A stretch of DNA of 64,000 nucleotides, taken from positions 1 to 64,000 of the forward strand of contig DATGZX010000175.1 in the NCBI GenBank assembly GCA_035296965.1, read 5' to 3'. The notes under the pieces were generated by a model. That model saw only the letters and a list, made by a program, of their open reading frames with translations. It did not search any database and was not told where the DNA came from. The translations under genes were made by a program, and so were the position numbers. Positions 53,614 to 63,160 of the stretch are shown one piece after another (position 1 is the stretch's first letter; every line of letters starts with the position of its first letter). The stretch is from DATGZX01 sp035296965 (lineage in GTDB: Bacteria; Planctomycetota; Planctomycetia; Gemmatales; Gemmataceae).

Positions 53614-54177
53614 TCATTTCTTTTCGGTCTCCGCTCCCACGATTTGGAAAGATGGCGAAATGAGTTCGAAACGCCATAGCGGTGCGCACGGCGGGATCGT
53701 TCCGCTGTAATAAGCCTCCGGACCGAGCAGTTCGCGCAAGTGAAGCAGCGCCTTTCGGCGGCATACCCAGCTCTGGCTCTGGCACCCGGCGGCATCCACC
53801 AGCGCCCAGATTCGCGCCAGATGTTTCGCTTCTTGCAGGGCCTCGTCCAGCTCTTCCTGGTGGTGCAAGAAAAGGTTACGGCGCAACTCGAGACTTCGTT
53901 GATAGGCGAGATTGAAGCAGCGCCCTTCGCGACTGGCCAGCGAAGAAGGGAAGATCAGACAATCATCGAGCGCCGGCGCACTCGTCAGCTCGCGCAAGTG
54001 GCGCCGCACGTAGTTCAACTCGGATTGATAGTCGTCAATCCAGCGTTCCTCCGGCCCGACCACCTCCAGCAGCAAGGCGACCCGCTTGAGCGACTGCCAC
54101 ATGGGCGGCGACGCATGGTGAGGCACCGTCGGCGACACGGGAGAAAGAATGAGCAGCAACGTGAGCAAATCCCACAT
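53614..54177 (-). CDS. Small secreted hypothetical protein (187 aa)
   Basis: A short signal peptide (WDLLTLLLILSPVSPTVP) leads to a helical protein with several cysteines (DDCLIFP; GRCFNLAY; AAGCQSQSWVCRRKALL) that could pair in disulfides. The ATG at 54177 has GAGG eight bases upstream; a GTG three codons earlier is too near that site. No family is recognised. It lies alone, with repeat-bearing DNA upstream. Confidence 0.6.
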   Translation of the reverse strand: MWDLLTLLLILSPVSPTVPHHASPPMWQSLKRVALLLEVVGPEERWIDDYQSELNYVRRHLRELTSAPALDDCLIFPSSLASREGRCFNLAYQRSLELRRNLFLHHQEELDEALQEAKHLARIWALVDAAGCQSQSWVCRRKALLHLRELLGPEAYYSGTIPPCAPLWRFELISPSFQIVGAETEKK

Positions 54178-54773
54178 CGTTCGCACCTCGCTGAGAGGCG
54201 ATGAAGGACGCTCAGGCCGGGTTGCGAGCGTCCCACGAATGGAACGACCCTGGAGGAATTCGCCGGCAAGCGCGAGAGAGGATCCTTAGGCTTGAATGGT
54301 CTCGGGCAAATCGCTCAGCCCGATCCAGCGATGTAACGAAGGCGAGGGGCATTCGTCTATTCCGTCCCTACTGAAGCATAGGTCATGCCAACGACGGCTG
54401 CAATCTTGGCAAGTGATTTGCGCGTGGCCCTTACATCTTGCCGCTCCAGGATTTTCGGAGTTTCCGTAAATCCTGGAACCGCGCCGCAACGAAAGGCGTG
54501 CATTTCCGTTTCGGTGGGTACATTTTTTCGTTTAACCGCGAGCCAGCGGCGAGCGCGTGAACAGAAGGGAACCGGATCCTGTCTGTTCACGCGCTCGCCG
54601 CTGGCTCGCGGTTAAACAATTCTTTGGACACTGCAGAAACGGGAACGCACGCCTGCCGCCGCCTTTACTTTTCTCTCTCCTGCCCTCATGATCAAGGTGA
54701 ATGATTGCCCCGCACCGGCGTGCGAAATTGCCTATGATTGCCGCCGGTGTGCCTTGCAACCGGAGGGAACAGC
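54178..54773. other. Divergent intergenic region with a palindromic element
   Basis: 596 bases between the small secreted protein and the hybrid kinase gene. Apart from the perfect inverted repeat at 54530-54617 I see no gene; the frames around the repeat simply translate it. Promoters in both directions are expected. Confidence 0.55.
54530..54617. repeat. Perfect 35-bp inverted repeat element
   Basis: Arms 54530-54564 (starting GTTTAACCGCGAGCCAGCGG) and 54583-54617 are perfectly complementary over 35 bases, with an 18-base loop. A diverged copy lies at 2044-2130, with shared outer flank (CGAAAAAATGTA). This is the best-preserved member of this repeat family in the window. Confidence 0.93.
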
Positions 54774-57758
54774 ATGCCGCAGCCCATTTCACGCGCGGAC
54801 GGGAAGATGCCTGGGCCCGAGCAACATGGGAGCCGCACGACACCGCTGGGCGCCGGCTCCCGGCAAATGATGGATGCAACGAGAGATTTGTTGCGTGCAC
54901 GCTTGCGCGCCGTTGCTGTTATTTTCTTCCTGGCGTTCGGTGCCTTCCTCCTCCGCGATCTCCTGCGTGCCAGGGTTCCGGATCTGCTCGGTCTGCTGAC
55001 GGCCGTCGTCATTATCTTTGGTGCTACGGTTCTCCTGCTAAGGCGGAATGCGCATTTCACATGGAGGCAGTTGCGCGCCATCGAGCTGGCGCTTGTCGGC
55101 GTGGCCTGCGGCTTCCATGTCATTCGCGGTTATCTCGCCTTCCAGTCTGTCACGACGCCCTACCAAGTGGCCGCGGAACTTTGTTTCAGTGCCCTGGTAT
55201 GGTACGCCATCGCTTCGTGCTATGGCATGTTCATCCCCAACACCTGGCGACGGGCTGCCCTTGTCGTCGTGCCGATGACGGCCTTCCCTCTCGGGCTTGC
55301 GCTGGTGATGTCGTGGCGGCGCACGGTTGTCGCCGAGGCGGTGCTCCCGGACCTGCTGACCGTGTTGGCCATGCTCATGCTGGCAGGAGCCATGGGGTCG
55401 ATCTACGGCACCCACATTATCAACACGCTGCGCACGCAGACGCTGCAGGCCAAGGAGGCGGCAGAGGCGGCTAACCGGGCCAAGAGCGAATTCCTCGCCA
55501 ACATGAGCCATGAGCTGCGCACCCCCATGAACGGCATCCTGGGCATGCTGGAACTCTCGCTCGACACGGAGCTGTCGTCCCGGCAGCGCGATTACCTGGG
55601 CATCGTCAAGACCTCGGCAGAATCGTTGCTCGGCTTGCTCAACGATATCCTCGATTTTTCCAAGATCGAGGCCGGCAAATTGGAACTGGAACAGATCTCC
55701 TTCCGGCTACGCGATCACGTGGGCGAAACCTTGGGAACCCTGGCTCTGCGGGCACATCACAAGGGGTTGGAGCTGGCCTGCCAGGTGGAAGAGGGCGTGC
55801 CCGACGCACTGGTTGGCGACCCGCTCCGTTTACGGCAGATTCTCGTGAACCTGGTTGGCAATGCCATCAAGTTTACCGAGCATGGCGAAGTGGTTGTCCG
55901 CGTGGCGCGGGTCGATGCCGGGGAACGTGGGCGGTCGTCGGAGACGGCGGCCAATCCCCCTCACCCCTACCCCTCTCCCCCGAGTACAGGGGAGAGGGGA
56001 ACGAATGGCCCCTACCCCTGCTCTTCTCCCTCGAGCGCCGGGGAGAGGGGAACGAACGGCCATATGCTCGCGCCCTCGATTGCAGGCGACGCGGACACAG
56101 AAGATTCTCTTGCCTGTCTCTTCCACTCGAGAGCGAAGGGAAAGGAAGAAGTTCTCGACTCGTCCCCATCCTCGGAAGAGAAGGGTCCGGACTCCCCTCG
56201 CCCCCGTACTCGGGGGAGAGGGGTTGGGCGTGAGGGAGCGAACCTGAGACCCTCCCTCGTGCACGCTGATGAACGAATCAGACTGCATTTCTCTGTGGCT
56301 GACACCGGCATCGGCATCGCGGCGGACAAGCAACAGGCCATCTTCAACGCCTTCGAACAGGCCGATAGCTCGATCACCCGGCAGCATGGCGGTACGGGCC
56401 TGGGTTTAGCAATCGCTGGGCGGCTCGCGCAGATGATGGATGGCAAGATCTGGGTGCAAAGCGAGCCGGACAAGGGCAGCACCTTCCACTTCACCGCGGC
56501 TTTTGCGCTCTCCAGCGAGCCGGCGGAGCCGGTTGTCTCGGAGTTGAGCAATCTGGATGGACTGCCGGTGCTGGTGGTGGACGACAATAAGACGAATCGC
56601 CAGATTCTGCGAGAAATCCTCGCTGCCTGGCAGATGAAACCCACGGTCGTGGAGGGCGCCCGCGCAGCGTTCGCCGCGTTGAACCAGGCCTGCGTGGCCC
56701 GCGCGCCGTTTGCCCTGGTACTCGCCGATGTCAACATGCCCGGCATGGACGGCTTCAGGCTGGCGAAAAGCATGAAGGAGGATGCACGCCACGCGGCCAT
56801 ACCGGTCCTTCTCTTGACCTCTGCCGATCGCACGGGAGATGCAGACCGCTGCCGCGCGCTCGGACTATCCGGGCATTTGATCAAACCGGTGAAACAATCG
56901 GCTCTCCTGAACGCAATTCTTCTGGCCCTGGGCAATCGACCTTTGCCAAGCGAGCCGGCGCCGGAGGTCGAAAAGGAGCCGCGCCGGCGCGCGACACGCT
57001 CGTTCCGGATCCTTTTGGCCGAGGACAACGACGTCAATCAGATGATGGCAACGAGTCTTCTGGAAGCCTGGGGTCACCAAGTCGTCGTGGCGAACGACGG
57101 ACACGAGGTGCTGGCGCTGCTGGAAGAATCCTCCTTCGACCTCGCGTTCATGGACGTACAGATGCCGGAGATGGACGGATTCAAGGCCACCGGGCTAATC
57201 CGAGAGAAAGAGAAGAGCAAGGGCACGCACCTGCGCATCATCGCGATGACGGCCCATGCCATCAAGGGCGATCGCGAACGCTGCCTGGCCGCGGGCATGG
57301 ACGGCTATATTTCCAAACCGATCAAGTCGGCCGAACTCTGGGACGTGCTGGAAGACGTCGAGAGGATGCGTGCCCAGATCGAACCCGCCAACCCGGTATT
57401 CGACAAGGCCGCGCTCATCGACTACGTCGACGGTAACCAGGAGCTGCTGACAAGGGTCGTCCGCCGCTTTCTGGAAAGCGGGCCACAGCTTCTGTCGCAG
57501 ATTGGCGATGCGCTGGCACGGGGAGACAGCAAGGCGGTCGAGTTCCATGCCCACAAGCTCAAGGGAGGGGTCAGCAACTTTTTCGCCCAGGCCGCCTGGA
57601 ACGCCGCCCTTCGCCTGGAGACGATGGGACAAAACAGGGATCTCAGCCAGGCCGACGGGGCGTATCGCGACTTGCAAGAGCAGATTCTCGGACTGCAAGA
57701 AGGGCTGACCGGCATGCTGGGAGATGCCGCGCAGGCGCTCGAACAAGTCTCACCGTGA
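54774..57758 (+). CDS. Hybrid sensor histidine kinase (HisKA-HATPase-REC-REC-HPt)
   Basis: 994 aa. Six or so membrane helices (residues about 40-215; FFLAFGAFLLRDLL; LTAVVIIFGATVLLL) form a MASE-like sensor. HisKA has NMSHELRTPMNGILG. The ATPase domain has NLVGNAIKFTEHG, DTGIGI and HGGTGLGLAI, but about 105 residues of dispersed repeat text (near 389-496) are inserted between its N and G1 boxes. Two receivers follow (VLVVDDNKTN with Asp in LADVNMPG; ILLAEDNDVN with Asp in FMDVQMPE) and an HPt domain with HAHKLKGG. GGAGGG lies six bases before ATG 54774. It overlaps the sigma-54 regulator gene downstream. Confidence 0.93.
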   Translation: MPQPISRADGKMPGPEQHGSRTTPLGAGSRQMMDATRDLLRARLRAVAVIFFLAFGAFLLRDLLRARVPDLLGLLTAVVIIFGATVLLLRRNAHFTWRQLRAIELALVGVACGFHVIRGYLAFQSVTTPYQVAAELCFSALVWYAIASCYGMFIPNTWRRAALVVVPMTAFPLGLALVMSWRRTVVAEAVLPDLLTVLAMLMLAGAMGSIYGTHIINTLRTQTLQAKEAAEAANRAKSEFLANMSHELRTPMNGILGMLELSLDTELSSRQRDYLGIVKTSAESLLGLLNDILDFSKIEAGKLELEQISFRLRDHVGETLGTLALRAHHKGLELACQVEEGVPDALVGDPLRLRQILVNLVGNAIKFTEHGEVVVRVARVDAGERGRSSETAANPPHPYPSPPSTGERGTNGPYPCSSPSSAGERGTNGHMLAPSIAGDADTEDSLACLFHSRAKGKEEVLDSSPSSEEKGPDSPRPRTRGRGVGREGANLRPSLVHADERIRLHFSVADTGIGIAADKQQAIFNAFEQADSSITRQHGGTGLGLAIAGRLAQMMDGKIWVQSEPDKGSTFHFTAAFALSSEPAEPVVSELSNLDGLPVLVVDDNKTNRQILREILAAWQMKPTVVEGARAAFAALNQACVARAPFALVLADVNMPGMDGFRLAKSMKEDARHAAIPVLLLTSADRTGDADRCRALGLSGHLIKPVKQSALLNAILLALGNRPLPSEPAPEVEKEPRRRATRSFRILLAEDNDVNQMMATSLLEAWGHQVVVANDGHEVLALLEESSFDLAFMDVQMPEMDGFKATGLIREKEKSKGTHLRIIAMTAHAIKGDRERCLAAGMDGYISKPIKSAELWDVLEDVERMRAQIEPANPVFDKAALIDYVDGNQELLTRVVRRFLESGPQLLSQIGDALARGDSKAVEFHAHKLKGGVSNFFAQAAWNAALRLETMGQNRDLSQADGAYRDLQEQILGLQEGLTGMLGDAAQALEQVSP
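55956..56235. repeat. Three palindromic repeats inside the hybrid kinase gene
   Basis: Units at 55956-55999, 56009-56050 (direct) and 56194-56235 (inverted) are related to those in the U32 gene: CCCCTCACCCCTACCCCTCT, CGAGTACAGGGGAGAGGGG and the reverse form CCCCCGTACTCGGGGGAGAG. All are read in frame (NPPHPYPSPPSTGERG; SPRPRTRGRGVGREG). Confidence 0.9.
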
Positions 57759-59158
57759 CGCGCGCACTGCGTCTCCTTTATGCTAGTGGTACCATGAATA
57801 CGACGCATGGCGTGCTGCTCGTTGTCGATGACGACGAGACCAACCGTGAAATCCTCGCTCATCGCCTCGAGCGCAAGGGCTACAAGGCGGTTGTGGCCGA
57901 GAGCGGCGGGCAGGCGCTCGCGCTTATCGCCCAGCAGCAGTTCGACCTGGTGCTTCTGGACATCATGATGCCCGGCCTGAGCGGGCTCGAGGTTTTGCAG
58001 GCGCTTCGCCAGAAGCACGTCCTCACCGATCTGCCTGTGATCATGGCGACAGCCAAGGACCAAAGCGCCGACGTGGTGCAGGCATTGCAGCTCGGGGCCA
58101 ACGACTACGTGACCAAGCCCTTTGATTTTCCGGTCGTGCTGGCGCGCGTGCAGACGCAGTTGTCGCTCAAACGGGCGGTCGAACAGATCGGCTACCTCCG
58201 CGAAGAGATACAGAACGAATACAACTTCGAAGAAATCGTCGGCACCAGCCGGTCGATCCGTGAGGTGCTTGACAAGGTGAAGCGGGTCGCGTCGACCGAT
58301 TCCACCGTCTTGATCCTGGGTGAGACTGGAACCGGCAAGGAATTGATCGCACGCGCGATTCACGATTCGAGCGAGCGCCGGGCGCAGCCCCTGGTCAAGG
58401 TGAACTGCGGCGCCATCTCCGCGGGATTGGTCGAGAGCGAGTTATTTGGACATGAGCGCGGCGCCTTCACAGGGGCACAAGAGCGGCGCATCGGCCGCTT
58501 CGAGCTGGCCGACGGCGGCACCATTTTTCTGGACGAAGTAGGTGAACTCCCCTTGGCCACCCAGGTGAAGCTGCTGCGCGTGCTCCAGGAACAGGAGTTC
58601 GAGCGCGTAGGCAGCAGTTATGCGCAGCGCGTGGACGTGCGTGTGATCGCCGCCAGCAACCGCAACCTCCTCGATGCGGTGAAGGGAAAGTCTTTTCGGG
58701 AAGACCTGTACTATCGTCTCGATGTCTTCCCCATCCGGCTGCCGGCGCTACGCGAACGCCAGGAGGACATTCCGCTGCTAGTGCAGCATTTCTTGAAGAA
58801 ATTTGGGAAGAGGCTTGGCAAGACGCTGGAGGAAACGGCGCCCGGCGCGCTGGCCCGGCTGATGGCGTACTCCTGGCCGGGCAACATCCGCGAATTGCAA
58901 AACGTGATCGAGCGCGCGGCCGTTCTGGCCTCTGGCTCGACCGTCGTGTTCGACGATTCGCTTGGCCTGCCCGAAGACCCCGCCGCACAGGCGGTCTCCG
59001 CCGGCACCCTGGAGGAAGCCGAGCGCGCTCACATCTTGCGGGTATTGAAGCAGGTCAACTGGACCATCGAGGGACCGGGCGGCGCCGCCTCCATCCTCGA
59101 CCTGCCCCCCAGCACGCTGCGATCGCGCATGCATAAACTCGGCATCAAGCGCTCGTGA
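57755..59158 (+). CDS. Sigma-54-dependent response regulator, NtrC/FhlA type
   Basis: 467 aa from a GTG that overlaps the kinase stop (GTGA); an ATG at 57794 would remove 13 residues and align better with the receiver start. Receiver: VLLVVDDDETN, phospho-Asp in LVLLDIMMPG, Lys in VTKPFD. AAA+ domain: GETGTGKE, GAFTGA, IFLDEVGE. C-terminal HTH: GGAASILDLPPSTLRSRMHK. It is the second sigma-54 regulator in the window and should be phosphorylated by the hybrid kinase. Target promoters are not evident nearby. Confidence 0.92.
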   Translation: MTRALRLLYASGTMNTTHGVLLVVDDDETNREILAHRLERKGYKAVVAESGGQALALIAQQQFDLVLLDIMMPGLSGLEVLQALRQKHVLTDLPVIMATAKDQSADVVQALQLGANDYVTKPFDFPVVLARVQTQLSLKRAVEQIGYLREEIQNEYNFEEIVGTSRSIREVLDKVKRVASTDSTVLILGETGTGKELIARAIHDSSERRAQPLVKVNCGAISAGLVESELFGHERGAFTGAQERRIGRFELADGGTIFLDEVGELPLATQVKLLRVLQEQEFERVGSSYAQRVDVRVIAASNRNLLDAVKGKSFREDLYYRLDVFPIRLPALRERQEDIPLLVQHFLKKFGKRLGKTLEETAPGALARLMAYSWPGNIRELQNVIERAAVLASGSTVVFDDSLGLPEDPAAQAVSAGTLEEAERAHILRVLKQVNWTIEGPGGAASILDLPPSTLRSRMHKLGIKRS

Positions 59159-59191
59159 TTTCCGGGCGGTCTGTCGGGGCTCGGAGACCAC

Positions 59192-62100
59192 CTACGGGAG
59201 AGAAGGTGCGAGCCGAGCGCCGGCCGCATTCCTGCGCGCCGGCCGCTGCGCTCGAGAGATCAGCGCCTCGAAGCTCTCCTGGTGAGACAGGGCTGCCCAC
59301 TTTTTGTCGAAATAGAAGCCGCCTGCCCTCTCGCGCTCGGTCCAGAGCAATGGCCGGGCGAGTTTTTGGCCGGGGGTCGCGCCGCGCGTCCCTCCCTCCA
59401 CGTGATAGGCAACGACGTTGGCACAGTAGCCGACGCGGATGCCGTGAGTCCAGGCATGCAGGCAGTAGTCGAGGTCTTCATACGCAGTTGCGTAGGCCGT
59501 GCTGAAGCCGCCCAGCTCGCGCACGGTCTCGCGGCGGATGGCGAACAGCGCCCCGGTAACGCTCCAAACGTAACGGCTGCGGTTGGCCCGCGGATGGTCG
59601 GCCGGCAGTCGGCAGAAGGAATGGTGCCAGCGGAGCTGACCGGGGACCTTATCCACGCCGGCATGCTGTATGGACCCGTTGGGGTAAAGAAGCTTCGCCC
59701 CAACGACACCCAGGTCCTGGTCCATGTCGAACGCCTTGGCGAGGGGCTCCAGCCACGGCTGGAAGAAGACAATGTCGTTGTTGCACAGGACCAGGAAGCG
59801 GCCCTGGGCGTGCCGCATGCCGAGGTTGACCGTGGCGCTGAAGCCCAGATTCTGGTGGTTGAAGAACAGTCGGAAGTCCAGGTCGTCTGCCGCCTTTTGC
59901 AATTCCTCCAGGATACCGGCGTCCTGCGTGCCGTCGTCCACGACGATGATTTCCAGGGTCATGTCGGCGGGCAGATGATCTCGGCAGCTCGAGACGCACT
60001 GGACGACCCGCTGAACGTCGTTCACGGTGGGGATCACGATGGAACAATCGAGGGAAGCTCGTTCGGCCAAGTGCAGATTGGGATAGGCACCGTCGGCCAG
60101 GCCTGCATTCACTTCGGGCGACTGTTGCGCCGGCAGAGCGATCTCAGGCCGATCTTTTTGGAGGAATTCGCTCTCGAGCCGGTCGATAACGCGGTCCCAG
60201 GTATAGCTCTGAATAAACCGTCGGCCGTTCTTGCCCAGCTCCGCGGCAAAGGCCGGGTCATTCTGCAGGCTCAGACAACGCTGGGCGAGCTGCTCAACGT
60301 CGTCCGCCGGAGCCATGAGCGCGGTGTAACCGTCAATGCAGTACTCTTCGTTGCCTTGAGCATAGGTGGCCACGACGGGACAGGCGCAGGCCATCGCCTC
60401 GGCCGCTGTCAGGCCGAAGCCTTCATGTGTGCTGGTGAGCAGATATAGACCGGCCTTGTTGTAAAGCTTGACCAGCGTTTGGTCGGACGGCAGTTGCAGA
60501 TGAACGTGCGGCAACTCCTTGGGGAACTCGCGACGCTCTTCGACGCTGAAGGTCGTCAAGGTCGTCCGAGGGTTGATCTCCAGGCAGCGCATGACGGCGT
60601 TGCGCATGGTGTCCCAGCCCTTGAGCCGGGCGCCTTGGGGACCGCCGCCCGACCAGGTCCGAGCCTGGGCCAGGATACGGTGCGTCTCGCGGGGAACGGG
60701 CAGCGGCCGGAAAATATCCAAATCGAGGCCGATGCTCACATAGACAGAATCGAGGCCGAACCGCTCCTTGATTTGATCGCGGACCCAGACGCCCTCGGTA
60801 ATCGGCTTCAGGCCCAACCGGTACGTTTCCAGCGCCGTAGCAGCCTCTTCCGGGGTCGAGCAATAGCACTCCTCGATGTCCTGGACGAGGTAGTAGCCGC
60901 GATCTCCAGGGCGCAAGCTTTCCGCGACCCACGGGGCGGTCTCATACCAGGTCGCGATCTTGATGCCGCGGAAGTTCGCCAGGGCCGCCTGGAGCAACTC
61001 CTCGGTATCGAACTGAATCATGGGCACGAGCCGGCCGAACCATTCGTTGCCGCCGGCCAGGTAGTAGACGCAGACATTGTGGCCGCGGGCACGCAGCCGC
61101 GACGCGTGCTCCATCACGACCTTGACGCCGCCGCAGAGCCCCACGTTCTTGAGAACGTAGACGATATCGAGCCGGTTGCTGACCTTGGTGCCGATGCGCA
61201 ATTCGGCAGTCGCTGCGGACAGTTTCCGGTCTTCGACGCTACCATCGGATTGCGCCGTGCCGTTCGCCGGGGCCGCGCCTACTGCTTCTTGCCCGCTCCC
61301 TTGCGGATTTGGCAAGGAGTCTGCGCGGCGAGCAAGCAATCGACCGAGTCTATTTCGCCAAGCGGAAAAGATCGTCTTCGTCGGAGGTACCGGCATCACT
61401 TGCAGGGTTTCGAGGTGGAACCGGCCAGGGCCGTCCAGGGGGTCGAGGCGAATGCCAAGGATAGGCCTTGGCAGTTCGACGATTTCATCTAGCTCAAGGG
61501 GACCCTTAACCTGTAGCTGTTTCAAACAGTGCAGATCGGCGATGTTATTCCCGCCCACGCCATAGATGATCGAGCGCCCTGCGTTCTCGCTGTTCATTTT
61601 CAGGCGAATACGCAATGGACCCGCGGGTAGCTGACAGGGAACGATGAAAAAGGGATGGGAGCCGGTGGCCAGCCAGGTGCCCGGTGCAGCTTCGCGGTCC
61701 GGCTCGAGGTCGTGCCAGGGCAGCAGCGCAGCGGCGTCGAAGCCGCGCGGCCGCAGCAGCCGGCGCGCCTCGCGCAGCGGGCGCAACAGCTTCCAGATGC
61801 GGGACTGCCACAGCGCCAGGACGAACGAATTCGTCACGAGATGCTGGAGGCGCCATTCGCGCCACTCGGTGCGCAAGCCTTCGATTTCCGCCTGGTACAT
61901 GCGATTCGCATCGGAGAGGGCGCACAACGCTTCGACCGTGACAACCGACATGTAGTGCAGTGGCGCAACAGCCGGAGGTAAAGCGGCCGAGGCTGGCTGC
62001 GCCCAGGTCATGTCCGGCGCCGGCTCGAGCACCTGCGTGGCATCGAACGATTTCGCGCAAACATAAATCTTGCGATACGGGAGCGCTCCGCCCGAGAGAA

Positions 62101-62854
62101 GCCCTCTAAGGAACGGCTTGCTCAGCAGGCCCTGCACTTCCGCCAGCGCCTGCCGTTCTTGCAGGTTTTCCGACAGGAGAAACATGGCCAGCCAGGCATC
62201 GAGCGGCGCATTATCAAGAACGGCATGCGGACAGTCGAACTCGCGAAGGATGCCCTGGATTTCCTCGATGGTCGGCAGTCCATACGCTTGGTGTTCGTGC
62301 AATCGCGGATGCGGATGCCCCTGGCGCTGTTGGTAGGCGCCGCCGGCCAGGGCCTCTGCTTCCTGAACCTCCGGAGTGCCATTGGGGCTCGTAAAGACGG
62401 CACCAGCCCGGGCGACGCGCAGGCAGTCCGCGATGAAGGCACGCCGCCGTTCCGCCGGCATGTGCGCCAGGATTTCCAGCGCGACCACGGCATCGAACGA
62501 TTCATTGGCCACGGGCAAGGGTTGGCCTTGCGGGATCTGGAAGAAATCCGGATCGTTCGCGCAGGGCTGCCAATCGCAGCGCGTGACATGAACGAGGCGT
62601 GGATCGAGCAGGCGCGGCAGGATGTTCCACTCGCCACATCCCACCTCCAGGATTCGCACCGGCGTTTGCACGCCGCGCAGCATCCGGTCCAGGAGCTTGG
62701 CAACCTCCGAGTATCTTTGGAACACGTCGTAGGCCAAGGCCGAGACGTCGTTGCTCCAGGGAAGAAGCAAGCTACCGTCAGGCAGCGTACTGCGAAGTTG
62801 TTCGATTGCCTTGGATTGCCGGTCGTCACCGCCGCGCAGCGTGGAGGGTTCCAT
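59192..62854 (-). CDS. Methyltransferase - GT4 - GT2 multidomain glycan enzyme
   Basis: 1220 aa. Domain 1 (residues about 30-260) is a SAM methyltransferase (VRILEVGCGEWNILPRLLD; FDAVVALEILAHMPAERRR). A linker of about 250 residues includes beta-sandwich-like sequence. Domain 2 (about 560-890) is a GT-B glycosyltransferase of family 4 (GLCGGVKVVMEHASRLRARG; STHEGFGLTAAEAMACACPV). Domain 3 (about 935-1200) is a GT2 enzyme (CSIVIPTVNDVQRVVQCVSS; EIIVVDDGTQD; NNDIVFFQPW). It probably builds and methylates an O-antigen, capsule or glycoprotein sugar chain. AAGGAG seven bases before ATG 62854 decides the start; the upstream frame from 62917 runs into a repeat. Confidence 0.92.
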   Translation of the reverse strand: MEPSTLRGGDDRQSKAIEQLRSTLPDGSLLLPWSNDVSALAYDVFQRYSEVAKLLDRMLRGVQTPVRILEVGCGEWNILPRLLDPRLVHVTRCDWQPCANDPDFFQIPQGQPLPVANESFDAVVALEILAHMPAERRRAFIADCLRVARAGAVFTSPNGTPEVQEAEALAGGAYQQRQGHPHPRLHEHQAYGLPTIEEIQGILREFDCPHAVLDNAPLDAWLAMFLLSENLQERQALAEVQGLLSKPFLRGLLSGGALPYRKIYVCAKSFDATQVLEPAPDMTWAQPASAALPPAVAPLHYMSVVTVEALCALSDANRMYQAEIEGLRTEWREWRLQHLVTNSFVLALWQSRIWKLLRPLREARRLLRPRGFDAAALLPWHDLEPDREAAPGTWLATGSHPFFIVPCQLPAGPLRIRLKMNSENAGRSIIYGVGGNNIADLHCLKQLQVKGPLELDEIVELPRPILGIRLDPLDGPGRFHLETLQVMPVPPTKTIFSAWRNRLGRLLARRADSLPNPQGSGQEAVGAAPANGTAQSDGSVEDRKLSAATAELRIGTKVSNRLDIVYVLKNVGLCGGVKVVMEHASRLRARGHNVCVYYLAGGNEWFGRLVPMIQFDTEELLQAALANFRGIKIATWYETAPWVAESLRPGDRGYYLVQDIEECYCSTPEEAATALETYRLGLKPITEGVWVRDQIKERFGLDSVYVSIGLDLDIFRPLPVPRETHRILAQARTWSGGGPQGARLKGWDTMRNAVMRCLEINPRTTLTTFSVEERREFPKELPHVHLQLPSDQTLVKLYNKAGLYLLTSTHEGFGLTAAEAMACACPVVATYAQGNEEYCIDGYTALMAPADDVEQLAQRCLSLQNDPAFAAELGKNGRRFIQSYTWDRVIDRLESEFLQKDRPEIALPAQQSPEVNAGLADGAYPNLHLAERASLDCSIVIPTVNDVQRVVQCVSSCRDHLPADMTLEIIVVDDGTQDAGILEELQKAADDLDFRLFFNHQNLGFSATVNLGMRHAQGRFLVLCNNDIVFFQPWLEPLAKAFDMDQDLGVVGAKLLYPNGSIQHAGVDKVPGQLRWHHSFCRLPADHPRANRSRYVWSVTGALFAIRRETVRELGGFSTAYATAYEDLDYCLHAWTHGIRVGYCANVVAYHVEGGTRGATPGQKLARPLLWTERERAGGFYFDKKWAALSHQESFEALISRAQRPARRNAAGARLAPSLP

Positions 62855-62916
62855 GGAAAGCACTCCTTGCTTGGGGCTGCCGGCCCCTTGTGAATCCCTT
62901 CGCTTGCGCAGGCCCA

Positions 62917-63034
62917 TGAGAGCGTGTTGAAAAAGGGGTCAGACCCCCTGGAGAATCAAGGCAGTCCGCCCATTTCTGAGCCACTAGGCTCTGCAGAACT
63001 CAAGGGGTCAGACCCGTTTTTCAACACGCTCTCA
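62917..63034. repeat. GGGGTCAGACCC inverted-repeat element, 118 bp
   Basis: Arms 62917-62947 and 63004-63034 are complementary at 29 of 31 positions (TGAGAGCGTGTTGAAAAA, then GGGGTCAGACCCC). Each arm also contains its own small palindrome GGGGTCAGACCCC or GGGTCAGACCC. This core is a widespread REP-like type. It lies between the sulfotransferase and glycosyltransferase genes, both on the minus strand. Confidence 0.9.
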
Positions 63035-63160
63035 GAGGCCGCAACTCAGCTGGAGAAGCCGAGAATCGCGCAAGCATGATAGGACAGCGTTTTTAGCTGA
63101 ATAGCATGTTTTGTGTCAAGCTCGGCTGGCCGCGCGGTTGCGGCAACCGGGGCGAAAGGC

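Noticed and set aside
60479..61492. 337-codon open frame opposite the multidomain glycosyltransferase
   Set aside because: Antisense shadow; no domain text.
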